From: Haliotis asinina
Taxonomy: Eukaryota; Mollusca; Gastropoda; Lepetellida; Haliotidae
Length of the DNA: 64,000 nt
Direction: 5' to 3'
Assembly (NCBI RefSeq): GCF_037392515.1
Contig: NC_090295.1
Coordinates: forward strand, 16,635,001 to 16,699,000
The notes under the pieces are model-generated. The model had not been told where the DNA came from. It was given only the letters and a program-made list of their open reading frames with translations, and searched no databases. Below, piece by piece: positions 35,901-50,900 of this stretch. The number at the start of each line of letters is the position of its first letter. Within the stretch, counting starts at the first letter, position 1. The translations under genes were made by a program, and so were the position numbers.

Positions 35901-38900
35901 CAAGATTCCTCTGGAAAATGCCCCACCACACAGAAGACTACCAGCTCCCATCATCTATGCAGAGAATCAACTAGACAAGTTGACCGACGCCATATCAATG
36001 CTGTTGCAGAAGGGAGCAGTAGAAGTAGTACAGCCACAGAGTCTGACACCTGGCTTTTACTCTCCAATTCCAGAGAGAAATTCCGACTCATATACAACAT
36101 GAATGAATTCAACAAGAAGTTTCTACGGAAACCAGAGCGCTTCAAGATGTTACATTTTCCTCAACTAAGACTCCTCATCTGTCCAGAAGATTATCTCGTC
36201 TGCTCTGATCTGCAAGATGCGTACCTACACATCTCGATACATCGAGAATCCAGGAAATATCTGCGCTTCCTTTTCAACTGTCAACACTACTGTTTGGAAT
36301 ATCTTCGGCCCCAAGGCTATTTACTCGGGTAACCAAGCCCATCATCAACTATCTACACCTGAGGGGGCTACGCAGCACTTGCTACCTGGACTATACCATA
36401 CAAGCGGATCAAGAGAAAAACACTCAGACTACAGTTAGTCTTCACCATCAGGCTACTAACACAACTGGGATGGTTAGTAAATCATCTGAAGTCAGAATTG
36501 GAACCTCAAAAAGATCTCAAGTTCCTTGGGATTCGTTTCATCACAACATTGAATCAGATTGTCGTCCCAGAGGACCGGTGGGTCAGGATTCAAGACATGA
36601 TAAAGCAAGCACTACTCTCTCTGTCGACACCAATGGCAGTGTCTACTTGGTCTCCTCATGTCAGCACAAGACATGACCAGAATAGGAAGTCTACAGCTGT
36701 GTCCGCTACAGCACTTCTTGAATCCTCATCTCAACAACAAAGGTCAGATTCCGCTCCCAGATAGTGTGAAGCCCTTTCTACTTTGGTTGACTTGCAGATC
36801 AAACATCTGCGAAGGGACTTATATGTTAGAGCCGGCATTCAACAACCATCTCTACGTAAACGCATCTCTTCAAGGATTGGGAGCCAAGCTAGCCGAGGTA
36901 GCTGCAGGGATCTGGAACAAGGAAGATCAATCTCTTCACATCAACCGGTTGGAGATGAAAGCGCTTATTCATGCCATCCATCACTGGTCGACAACACTGA
37001 GAGACAAGCTACCGATGATCGACACAGACAACTCAACAGTGGCTTTCAACACAAACAAACAAGGGTCAACGAGATTGCCATCTCTACTACACCTGACGTT
37101 CTAACTCTCTGACATAGTCAGCAGTCTTAATCTCCAAATAAAAGCATGTCTCATACCACAAGCCTGCAACATCATGGCAGACGCTTTATCTCGTCCTCTT
37201 CGTCCATCACCAACAGAGTGGATGCTGCGTCAGGAGGCGTTTCAACTAATCAGCCAGACATTCGGATCGCTGCAAATAGACACGGTTCAACAAACAGACA
37301 ACAATCTACGTGTCACTGGTACCAGATCCGTTAGCCTGGGCAACAGACACTCTCAGCATTCCATTGGAAGGACTAAACATGTTTGTGTTGCGTTTCTCCC
37401 TCCAGTACTTCTACCAAAGGTCATCAAGAAAATCAAACAAAATTTAAGCGCCTACAACTGACTATGGTCGTGCCTTACCGACAACCCATCTGCGTTCTGA
37501 CTTCACGCGTGGACCGTATCAAGACCTGCTTAAAACACAGAGGATACTTGGCGAGAGCAGCTAAGCAGTTACCTTAACCTTATGGAAATCACCCTATATA
37601 ATGACAAGTCGAAGCGATTTGAGACATGTGCCAAGAAGAAAAGCATCATGGCGATGAAGGCGACACATCCTCAGATAGCAAATTATTTGTCTCATCTATG
37701 ACATTCCAGAGGTCTGAAAGGCTCTACATTATCTACACATGTTGCGGCACTTAGCTCAGTCATCACCATGAAAACAGGAATCAAGCTGACTAAAGTACCC
37801 GAACTACTCGCCTTACTACACTCCTTCAAGTTGGAAGATCAACAACACAGATTTAGAGCTCCCGCATGGGATCTAAACATTGCATACCAATATCTCACAA
37901 GTGATACATATTAACTGCTTGAACAGACCTCATTTGAACTGCTGACTGCTACACTGTTTTTACATGCCTTGGCTACAGCTGCATTATGTCCAGTCAGAGC
38001 GCTGAAGATATATCTCCCTCGTACCAAGTCTAGAACACAACGTTTCAAGCACCTATTTATCCCTATATCTACTGAGACACCTATGGAAGTATCCCGTAGC
38101 ACTATCTCAGTGTGGAACAGAGCTGTTATAATGAGAGCCTATAAAGCATCAGGATTGGCACTTCATAGGAATTACTCGCTATCTAACTATAATGAAGGAC
38201 ATGGTGTTTGCCAAACACTACCACCGAGACATAGCCATGGAGAACGTCACTGGCATTCATCAGTTTGGGCCTCTTGTTGTTGCTCAGCAACTAATGGTTC
38301 CTCAGAGGTGCTGAGTTTTACTCACCCATTTATCGTGTGACTTGTGGAGACCAAGATGCTCTGCGGAATATAATGGTTGAACATCCATGCACACGTCTCG
38401 AACAGACTAGCATGAGTAATTATGACCCTGTACTCGTAATGAAGATACTTGTTCATGAAGAGGGGTCGCAACTAGTCTTGATTACAATATCTTGACATTT
38501 AGTTGCATCAGAAACAAGCAAGACGCTAGTTACTTTTGATGTCACCACGTTTCTGTCAACAAAGCCTTCTGCTGAAGATAAGTTCGACTGGATCTGATCC
38601 CCCCAGAATATACAATGAATATTAGAAGAACAGGACCAAATTATTGCCGTTACAAGTTCCTGAAGGGATGGAAATATTGGACGTAATCTTTTGACAGCCA
38701 GCAGAATCCAGGGTGGCCTGACCCACCGCCATTTCTGTCAGATTCTGTAAGCAACTAGGCATGAGTCAGGATAAGGAAAAGTATGTAATTTTCTTAATAA
38801 AATTGATATTTTATACTTATCCTGACTCATGACGAAAGCCCTCCCAGCTGCCCCTCACAGGCACTCTGAATTCTTATAATTCTCATGTTGGGGGGATTAA

Positions 38901-41900
38901 TAAGGAGAGAGTGACAATCATGGCCGATCAGCTTCAAGGGATTTCAGGTATCCCACTATCTTTGCCAGGGAAAAGGAGATAAGCAATTAAGCATGTGTCA
39001 GGATAAGTATAAAATATCAATTATATTCAGAAAATTACATTTTTAGTGTTCCCACAGCACTGTGGTATTGCTGAAATATTGCTGAAAGTGGCGTGCACTT
39101 TGAGCACCTTGTGGATGGAAACAGCGCTAAGTATTTGTTATTATTATCATAACAGCTTTATACCTTTTTGCATGTACAACTTGTCAGTTGTCTGTCACTT
39201 GTAGATTAATGCTTATCACAGCTTAGTTTAGAGTGAGAGAGTGAGTATGGTTTTATGCTGCTTTTAGCAATATTACAATCAATATCATGGCAGGACGCAC
39301 CAGAAATGGGATCGAAATCGAAGAATCAAACCCAGGTCTTCAGCATCATGAGAGGACGACCATTTAGCTACCCCACCACCCCCTCTGAGCTCAGAGATCA
39401 AGATTATAATATTGTTTAAATGAAAATGAGATGAAACTATTTGTTTAACCCCTGATGTCATCCCTCAATTTCATTTATCCATTTTCACAGATCATTTATG
39501 TCTAATGGAGGGTGTATTGACACAATTTTTATAATTTGAAAGTTTGAGCATTTTTTTGTATATTTGCAATAGTCATGCAAGACTTTACACATTATCAGTT
39601 TTAAGTTACCATATGTTTCATATTTTTTTAAAACTTCACTATTAACAACTGGATAGTGGATGAGAGTGTTCAATCAACATGACGAAGAGCCAGGTTTAAT
39701 TCCCCACATGGGTACAATGTGAGAAGCCCAGCATTGGCATCCCCTACTTGAATGATGCTGGAATACTGCTAAAACTGTACTCACTGACTGTATTAAATGA
39801 GGACGATCATTTCAGGTACTTTGGGGCCTTCACCATGGATGCCATTGGCAGCACTGCGTTTGGGATTGACATCGATTCACAAAACAACTTCGACAACAGC
39901 TTCATCAGAGAAACCAGGAAAGTGTTTGATAACGCATTTTTGGCCAATCCAGGACTTTTTGTGATAAGTACGTTTCAAAAACATTTGTTGAATGCATCAC
40001 ACACAACTTATATAAGGGCACACCTTAATGTCTGGAATTTGTATTTTAGTAATAATTAAAGCAGCATGTTACAACATTTTTTATGAAATAAGTAAGTACG
40101 TGATTGAATCATTGAAGATTTGTTTTGACAACCTATGTTCATGATTGGTTGTTCAAAGATCTCCAGTGATTGAGTGAGTGAGTATGAAAAATAGAGGATA
40201 CTAAACGACCTTCTGTGTAATACCATTTTTATTAAACAAGTTAATAATTTGGTATCAAATGAGCGAAAGCGAGTTTGATACCAAATCTTTAACGAGTTTA
40301 ATAAAAATGATATTCCACGGAAGCGAGTACAGTGTGAGTACTTTCAGCTTTCTGCGAGTCAAGCAAGGTCTAGTAAAATTGCGACAGCGGCATTAGTATT
40401 GTGACATCACAACTTTAAACCATTTTGACGTCATATGTCAAGTGGTATTACACTAGTGCAATATTGCCGTAAAAAATTACACTGCAGCATCTTCAACGGG
40501 CGAGTAATAAATGTATTTATACCACTTCAGAAATATTACAGTAACATTACAGCAGGGGACATCAGGAATGGGCTTCACACATTAGGGAAATCGAACCCGG
40601 GTCATAGATATGGTAGGCAAATGCATTATCCACTCTGTTACCCCACCATCCCTTATCCCACCTGAATTAGGCTTTGTCTATAATGTGAAGTGACCTTTTT
40701 CAGCGTTGTTCCCTGAACTCAGTCCCTTGCTGAAGATGTTTGGAATGACTGCTTTCCCAAAGACAACCAAGAAGTTCTTTACACAAGCTATCAGAGAAAT
40801 GGTAAAACAGAGACGAAGTGAACCTGAGGAGGAGAGAGCTGTGAGCAAACCTTGGATTTTATCATACTGAGAGAGTGAGGGTTTTCATTCCTGTTTTGGA
40901 ATTGGTCTGCAGCAAACCATGCTTGTTGTAAGATGTGACTAATGTGATTCAGTTGCCAGACTTGCTGATTATGTTTTCACTGTATCCCACTTGTGTAGAT
41001 TGATGCTGATGCTGTACAGTTTGATCACTGGATTATCTGGTCGAAATTTTAATAACCACTGCAATATAGTTGGAATATTGCTGAGTGCAGTGCCATTTTT
41101 TGTGACAATGTGGGTTGGAAGTGGTCTGGAGCAAACCATGCCTGTCATAAGAGGTGACTAGCGAGATCAAGTTGAAGGCCACTCCAGATCCAGTGACTTG
41201 CGAGACCCAGTTGCCAGACTTGCTGACTTGGTTGTCATTGTATCCCACTTGTGTAGATCGATGCTGATACTGTACAGTTTGATCACTGGATTTTCTGGTC
41301 CAAACTTGAATTTTAATGACCACTGCCAATAAAGCTGGAATATTGCTGATTGTGGTGTTTAACAAACAAACAAAAGTAAAACAAGCAAACAAAATATAGC
41401 AGTCATTCAGCACATTCACAACAGGACAGCAGTAACAATGGGTTCGTACCTTTCACCCATGTTGCCATTCAAACTTTGAGTGAATATTTTCAGCACATAC
41501 TTCTGCTTTGTCACAAAATCTTTTCTGAGACTTGTCCAAGGGGCTGTTGGGTAGACAAGTGGTTGAAGGGTTCGCTTGTCATGCCAAACACCCAGGTTCA
41601 ATTTCCCACATGGACACAATGTGTCCCCTATCATGATAGTGCTGGTGTATTGCTCAAAGTAACGTGAAACCTTACTCATGCATTTGTCTTGTCCACACCA
41701 AAGGAAATGAATGAATGATAGTATGTATGACAACCCCAGACATGGGTCTCAAATATTGTACCCACTTTGCGAATCAAATCTTGGCATATTAAGCAGGCAC
41801 TTGAACCACAGTGCTACTCCACCAGCCCTGTAATGAAAGTGAATTTGAATATGCCTTTTCATTATTAACTGGAATGCAGTGACTTTGGTAGGTTCAAATG

Positions 41901-44900
41901 TAAGTCCTAACTGTCAGGTTTGTTTTTCAGAGGAGGGTTGATTTTCTGGAGCTAATGTTGAACGCCGAGGATGATGGTGAGCATCATGGCAGCAACGTTT
42001 CAGATGACACTACAGAGAAGTCCGACAATAGTAAGTGACACAGTGTGGAGTATATGTTTGTGTGTGTCTGATGGTTACAAATCCCAATTGTTGGTTTGTA
42101 TTACAAGGGGGAATGCACGTTAAATGAAACAAGAAAAAGTAGGGTTGGTCTAAGTTAACACTCAGTATGTGGCGCACATGCATTTGTTTCACTGTTCCAA
42201 CTAACTGCATTCACCCTTTATCATACACACCAATAATAGTAATTTAAGATTGATCATTAGTTGAACAACTTTTATCCTAACTTGTTTTAGCAGTATTTCA
42301 TCAATAGGTGGACACCAGAAAGGGGCTTCACGCATGGTACCCATGTAGAGAGGTGAACCAGCATCTTTGGCCTCGATCTAAGTCAAGATTTTACCATCGG
42401 ATTTAAGACAAAATTACTTCCAGGTCAAAAGTTGATCAATGTCAGAATATTAACATACCCCAAAACTTTGACTTTATTCTCGATGGCAATTGTCTTCACT
42501 GCTATAGTGAAAATAACTGGGTGGCAATTGTCCTATTCCCCACTTGTACACAGTAACATAATCCTCACGCAACACCGTCAGGATGAGTGAGTGAGTGAGT
42601 GAGGTTTCCACCTTTGTAATGGCAGCTTTAATCACATTTGAAGAATCAAACCTAGTCCTGTTGCCAGATGGATGATCACAAATAACCCACTATGATACCC
42701 CAATACCACCATTAGAATGAAACAAAGGAAGGTTTCTTGGCATTGATGCATCATTTTCTGTTGCCAAGAAAAGAAAATGTTTTTCACATCTGAAACAGAC
42801 ACTGCCCAAGTGCTCTTTGGCATCAAAAATGTTCCTGGTGGACATTTATGGTGGGCAAAGGAAAACCCAAGGGCCATAGGCAATGATGGATACCTAGATG
42901 ATCAAGTAATGAAGCTACGTAACAGTAAGCAAAGCCATAGTAAAATATATGTAGTGATAGTAGGCCTAGATAATTCAACACCAGAATCTTCGTCAGCTAA
43001 GTAGTTGTGAGATAGAGCACCTGATTCATGGTCTGACAGATATGGTTCTAATCCAGAGAGACAAAATGTGTACTTTCAGTTTGATGACATTTTTCAATAC
43101 CTGAATGTTGATGTTAAAGAATTCACTTTATAGAATACACATATAGAATGTCCCAGGGATTGTATATTGGACAAAATAAGTTTGGGATATTGGTATTTTT
43201 ATGATGGATATTTCATCAGTGGGTCAATGAATGAATAGATCATTATTCATAATTTCAAAATTTACTTATATCCCTATATATATATGTATATACCTAACTA
43301 TTTCTGTCCAGTATATAAGACCCTGAAGGGAGGTTTACCTGAGAAAAAGATAACGTCCAAAACGATGCAGTTATGACATCTGAGGATTATATGTGCTCTT
43401 ATCATGGTTACATTCAGTTGTTCACTGGTCATGAGGGGAACATGAGTTGATGTTTGTATGTGTATGTTTAAACAAACATTGACAGTACATAACCCATGAG
43501 CCTCGAGGGACCAGTGAACAGCGTTTCACAAACCTTTTTGTAGCCATTGCAACATTTTGCTGACGACAAGAGTTATATCCCTCCCATCGATTTGCATTCA
43601 CAAAACATCAATAATGTCCACACATATTACATGATTCAATGTTATTCAAGACAAATATAGTATTCCCAGAAATTATTGAGAATCATGCTGCGTCATGTAA
43701 CTCATTACGTTTATTAACTTCTGGCGTTTTACTTACATAAACATGTTAAAACATCATCCTTTTACAGTCTCAGTCTTGTTTTAGTACTTTGTTAGACCTC
43801 CTCGCTCAGCAATGCATGCCTGAATACGCCTAGGCACACTACCCATCAAAGTTTGTAGGTAATCATGTGACAGGGTATCCCAATATTGGACCACCTCGGC
43901 CTTCATATCTTCAATATTTCTCAGTCCTTTTTTGTTTATTCTGTCCTTCATGACTCCCCACACATTCTCAATTGGGTTTAGGTCTGGGCTGTGACTGGGC
44001 CAGTCTAAAACTTGAACATTTTCGCCCGACAACCACTGTTTTGTGTAGCGCGCAGTGTGTTTTGGGTCATTATCATGCTGGAAAATCCAATCATCTTCAT
44101 ACAATGTTTGTGCTGTCGGAAGAAGGTGACCATTTAGAATGTCAACGTATCTTTCTTTTGTCAAGTTTCCCGTGAAAAAACACAATGGCGTCACTCCGCG
44201 AGCCGATATGTCACCCCACATGTGAAACTTCGGGCTATGTTTTGGTCGCTGGTAGATAGGTTTGACAGTATCTTTGGTCCAAATTTTCACACAATTAGGG
44301 AAAAGCCAAACAGAACTTTCATCCAAAAAGAAAACATTATCCCAATCTTGATTTTCATGAGCCCGACACCAGTTTAAACGTTTTTCCTTTTGTGCATCTT
44401 TCATCAACGGCGAGGGAATTCCACGTTTTTTCACCCAATTAAGTCTCTGTAATTCCTGCCTAACTGTTTCATTGCATACCTGAGGACTTCCTCTGCTAAT
44501 CATTTCATTTCTGATGTTCTCAACACTTTTCAATTTGCCCCTACTCACAATCTGCCCAAGTCTTCGGCGATCCACAACACTGAATTTCCTAGGCCGACCT
44601 GTCCCTGCTTTGTGCTCTATCCCGGTTCCTGTTTGAATATTCTTCAAAGTTCTGTATACTGTAGACAGAGGAATACCATGTCTACAAGCTAACACTTTAG
44701 CATCAGCCTCACCCCTTTCAAAATCATCTAGAATGAACTTTCTTTTCTCTCTTGCTGTAATTCTGCCATGTCAACACAGGAAGCCGTCTGCTCAGACAAG
44801 GGAAATAACGTAATGAGCTGCCTTCAAGAGTTGTCTCCCTTATTTAGTATGCTTAGTGCGTAGTGAAAGCCCTTTTTCCAATCTTAGCATCATTAGAAAA

Positions 44901-47900
44901 AAAACAAAGATTTTCTCAATAATTTCTGGGAACACTGTAATTTGAGATTAATAAATCATTTGAGAAAAACAGGCAAGAAAATGTTGCTTGCTTGTAAACA
45001 GGTTAACGTACATTGAACATAATAGAAGACCACTCAGACAATCAGAAAACAATATTTATGGGTGTGGCAAGATAATTCTATATATTTATTGACTGTTATT
45101 CTTTTATAATGTTAATAAAAATCATAGTTATTCATGGATGTACTGTTTTGTGAGTTCATTTTACATCTGGCTCACTTCTTAACCTTTATCCCTGCAAGTG
45201 ATTGAGTGAGCTTAGTTTTACACCACTTTTAGCAACATTCCACCATTATGGCATGGGAAACCCGAAATGGCTTCACACATTATAACCATGTGGTAAATCA
45301 AACCTAGGTCTTTGATGTGCGAGTGGACGGAATGACCACTAAGCTACCGCAGAAACCCGATATCTACATGCACGTCGTATATATTAATAGAGTAAAGGAG
45401 CAGCAGCTTGTCATGCCAACATCGACTCATTCCGATTTCAAGCTGAAATGTACGCTAAGAATTAGGTGACATTCGAAACTATGGACATGCACCTCTCAAT
45501 TATACATTTCCCCACAAATCCTGCCTGATTTCCACGACATAACACCCATTTTATTAACTTTAATACGTCCTCAAACTCGAAAATCAGAACAAAACACCTC
45601 TGGGGTGACCGTTATCCCGCACTTGCATCCTCTCAAGCGATCTCATTGGTCAGGTTCCTGTGTAAGCTACCCTACTCTCCCTGGTCCCCGAAGAACCACA
45701 CTTGACAATATGTAGTTATGCAGGCAAATAAATTACTCTCTGTCCTTTGTGTCTGGATGTATAAGTCAATAGTAACTGGATTGTTTGTCTCCAGCACTGA
45801 CGATGGATGAAGTGATTGGCCAGGCATTTGTATTTTTCCTGGCTGGATACGAAACTACGGCAAGCACTCTGCACTTCATTGGTTACATCCTGGCAACTAA
45901 ACCAGACGTGCAGGACAGGCTGGTGGAGGAAGTAGCATCAGTACTTGGAGATGTAAGGTTTCATTATAACTTTTAAATTATATCTGTAATAACAGTTTTA
46001 GCTATATTTCATGATCATTGCATCATGAGTGAGTGCTGGCTCCGCATAATATCATAGTAACCAGTCAGCTAAGTCAATGTTACAACCGAGCTTGTTAGTG
46101 TCAACAAAGATGGTGCTCACAGCTATGAAGGGAAATCATACAGGCAAGTTGTCAGGTCTGAAACAGTAAAAATATATGCAAGATTGATACACTCAAATTC
46201 CCAGCATAACACCTGATAGGATAAAAAGCCAGCCAAGGGAGGTAATAAAATTATCAGGCCAAGCTATACATGCATCCAGAGTATGTTGGAGAAATCAAGG
46301 ATAACTGCTTATTGGACAGGTTTAGTCAAGGAAAACGAAGAAAACATGGAAAGGTTCTTTTGATGCAGAAAAGGGATGATGAGGTTGCTATACTGAAACT
46401 GTGAAAGTCTGGGTTAAAATTGATCTTCAGCAACCAATGTTTGTTGTCAATGGTCACTAACAGGATCGGGTGGCTCAGTGACTTGACACATGTCATCACA
46501 TGCAAATTGGATTGATTGATGTTCCTGACATTGATCACTGGATGGGTGAAGACTCACTTATTTACAGATTGATGCCATATAACTGGAATATTGTTAAGCA
46601 TGGCATTAAAAACAAAAACAAAACAATACTGAATGGATTCTACATGATATAATTCAGGCAAGCTCTGAGAATTGATGTACATGTATGTAATAGAGTGTTT
46701 TAAAATGATGTTGATCACGATAGGTATACACTGCTCAAAAAGGGTTTTGGACGGAGCCAGAATAGAGTGTTTTAAAATAATGTTGATCATGATAGGTATA
46801 CACTGCTCAAAAAGGGTTTTGAACTACGCTATCCTTTCATATTTCATTAGCATTTTCAAGTGGTGCACATGTTGTTCATGTTTTGTTACTTCCTTTGCAG
46901 AAAGAGCCTGATTATGACAATATCCATGGATTGGTGTACATGGATCGGGTGATCAACGAAACTCTGAGGCTCTACCCAGTAGTTCCAGCGTAAGAATCAG
47001 GAACATTATTTATTTCGTGTTTTGGGGGAATTGTTGTGGATCAACTTTCCGCAACTTCCAGCAATTTTGCACCTTGTTGACTGTTAAGGCTTTGAGTATG
47101 TGTTCCAGGGCAAAATACTTTTCTTAGTATAGTCATGTGGTTGTGAAGATCCTTGGTTAGAATGATCTTCAGTGACGTATACTTGTTACAAATGGTAACT
47201 AAAGGGGTTGGGTGCTCAGGCTCAATGACTTGCTTGATGCCTGTTTTGATGCCTGTTTCAATGCTTGTTTTGTTCATCACTGGATTGTCTGGTCCAGGTT
47301 CAATTATTTACAGACCACCATCATACATCATGAAATTGTTTGATGCAGTGTTTAAAAAAAAGAAATCATGTCATGAGTATGATATGTTGCTTTGAGTTCT
47401 GAATGCAAAAGTAGGTCTTATAACAATGACAACATTCCTCTCGCTACTGGGTCGGAGAGCACTGTATGATCTTCTAGCTCTATACGATGCCTTTTGCATG
47501 TTTTATTTCACCAACGGCTGCTTTCAGGATGACACAATTCCATCATTTTTAACCCTGGGCACTGAGACTCGTGGGAGGTGAATTGGTCAGATATCAGCTC
47601 TCAGGGACCTGTAAAAGAACCCCCATTCCCCATACTACTAATGTACTGTCAACTATGACTGTACCCCAATATCTGTACCACTCTATCATTCTTTCCATCT
47701 AGACAAAGTATGTTGATTTTGTTATTTCAGAGTCAACCGTTACATTTCCAAGACAACCACTATCAAGGGATGGACATTTCCAAAGGGAGCATTCATCAAC
47801 ATCCCCATTGTCATCATGCACAGAAACCCAGATATCTACCCAGAACCCCAAAAGTTCAAACCTGAGAGGTAGGCATGTTGTCCCAGTAACAATCACTCTG

Positions 47901-50900
47901 ATAATTCTTCCATGGTATCCAGGATAAAACATGTGCCTGACTGACTGAATGGAGTAGGTGGTCAGCCTCATTGGGAGGCACATAATTATATGTCAGTTGC
48001 TTAGATCAGTGTTTGCAGTGCTCAAAATACCTGCCTGCCTGACCACCCAGGACAGGTTATTTTCAATACGGGCAGCCAGAAATTCTCAAATTCACCTGCC
48101 TGACAGGTTAAAATTTAGACATGTACTTGAAGATATTCATCTTATTTCAGGATAATAAATCATTATCAATTCATTGGTAAAATAAATGATGAATTCCAGT
48201 TGGATGACAAACTACGTCACTTGTCAACTATCTAGTTTTTTTACGCTTTACAAACAGAAAACAACTTCATTAAAGGACTACTAGATGTATGTACTGTATT
48301 TTACAATCAGAATCAGTTGACAGTGATATTTTAAATGAACTTGTAACAATTTAGCTATTCGCATTGGGGAAGTTAAATTTTCGTTATATCATCAAATAGC
48401 CAACTTGGTATCCTGTTTAACACCAATACGAATGTAGAGTAGGCACATACTATTTCTTGCAGCACATGTGGATAAAGCTATAATTTGGCTTTGCTGGGTT
48501 GATTCTATCTTATACTATTATTGCACCTGTCAACCTTATCTGAAGTGAATACCCAGAGATATAAGAGATGGTGGTTATCTAAAACTATAGATACCCACTT
48601 GAAACTGGAAATACCCGCTTTGTTTCAAAACTATGGGTATCATACTCATATGGTCTAAAGCTTATCTGGAACTCTGCTCAAGATCAAATACTTTTTGTAC
48701 CCCTCTGACAAATGAAAACTGGCATGGCTCTCATGACTTAAAGATATGAATACACAATATCTTTTAGAAAGTGATCAAATGTGTTCGTGATTACAGTTTT
48801 TCTAGTACAGTGGAAGCTGTCAAAACCAGCATCTGTCCAATCCAGCAAGTTGTCAACGCCAGCATAAAATCTGAGTCCCTTCCATGGCTTGTACATTTCT
48901 CATCATCTTCATGATGAGTGCCGGGTTTAGACAGTTTTCACTGTACTCAGTAGCCATAGCTATTTAACTCTTCTGTATTACCTCAAACTATACCAGTAGA
49001 CACATTTTACAGATTCGAGAAGGCATCTGAGATCAACCCTATGCTCTATCAGCCATTTGGACAAGGACCACGACAGTGTATCGGAATGAGGCTGGCCTTA
49101 ATTGAGGTCAAGGTTGCTCTCGTCAATCTGATCAGAAACATCCGCTTTGTCAGGCTGGAGGACACACCGGTAAGAACATATTGAATGGTGCATTGTAAAT
49201 TTTACTTGATTCATGTTGATATTTTTCTAATCAGCAGACAGAACATATCAATTAACTCATGTTGATCTGTAGATGACATTTAACTTATACAGGGCACGAC
49301 AGGCTTTTAGACTCATCAGATGTTGTCAAATGCTTTTCTTGATTTTAGCTCAAATTACAAATTAAGAAAAGTTAAACTTCCCTCAGTGTGAAATGACAGT
49401 AGTGTTGATAGATGTTGTTTGCTTGAAACTTTGTGATCTACCTGATATTATATTTTTACCATGTGTATGACAAGAAGGGTGGTATAAATATGTCCATACT
49501 CTCCTGGCATTATAATCCCTATTGGCTTCTGTATTCAGTCTATTGTTTTGGCTTCTACATGTAAATTCTGTGAATAGTGTGCTGCCCAGTTAGTTCCTGT
49601 TGTTTTTTTAATCATTTACTGTATATATCTGCCTCTTACTTGCTTGACGATACAAGAAGCTTTATCGAAACGTCACTCCAACAGATTAAATAAGTTGCTC
49701 ATCCATAAAGTTTTGTCCTTATCTGATTCACCAATTTCTAAACATGCCTCTCAAAGAAGTTATGATTGTTTGTGTTTCCATCCATCCATGTAGACATCTT
49801 TATGTGTTAGGGTAAGCGTGTTTGTGTTTCCATCCATCTATGTAGACATCTTTATGTGTTAGGGTAAGCGTGTTTGTGTTTCCATCCATCCATGTAGACA
49901 TCTTTATGTGTTAGGGTAAGCGTGTTTGTGTTTCCATCCATCCATGTAGACATCTTTATGTGTTAGGGTAAGCGTGCTTGTGTGTTCATGTCCTTTCCAG
50001 CCTCACCCCAGGTCAGAGGAGACATTTAGTAATAATAGAACTCTTGTAATGTGCATATATCCATGACAGATTGCATGCTCAAAGCGATTACTGATAAACT
50101 AGCTTGAGAGAAGAGATAGGTCTAAACTTGTGACCTAAAAGTGTCAGTTCTGTGCAGTCTAGTACACTCTAGTAACCTTGATTCTTGGATGTCATTTAAT
50201 TTTGTATAGTCACTGATTATTTGTTCATTGATTCAGCAAACTGAAAATGCCTAATATTCCACTCATAAATGAAATATGTATTTGCTGAAGCTATTTTATA
50301 TTTGCAGTCATCACCCAGTCATGCGCACACAAAATGTGATGTCACCTTATTTAATGGTTTATGTAGGCATTTACCAACAGGGTTGGGTGATGAACTCACT
50401 GACTTTGTGATATCCTAATCACTGACCTGTGAAGGTCCGGGGTAGAATAGGCCTTCAGCAACCCACGCTTGACATAAAAGGCGACTATGCTTGTCATAAG
50501 AGGTAACTAACGAGATCGGGTGGTCAGGCTCACTGACTTGGTTGACACTTGTCATTGGTTCCCAATAGCACAGATCGATGCTCGTGCTGTTGATCACTGG
50601 ATTGTCTGACTCAATTATTTACTGACCGCTGCCATATAGCTGGAATATTGCTGACTGCAACATAAACCTAAACTCACCTACCCCACCCAATCACTTAGAT
50701 CAATGCTCATGCTGTAGATCACTGGATTGTCTGGTCCAGACTCAGACTCAGTTAATCAACAAACAAACAGACACAACAATATAAATAGAGTGGGGCTGAG
50801 GATACTTTGGGGAAATCACAAGTCTCCACAAGAATCTGTGTTTATGCCTCTTATGTAATTCCCTCTATTGGTAGCTTGTTTGACCAAAACACTTTCTAAA

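Noticed and set aside
42777-43004. 75-codon frame in P450 intron 9
   Set aside because: No family recognised, no splice context, and the P450 reading frame is complete without it.
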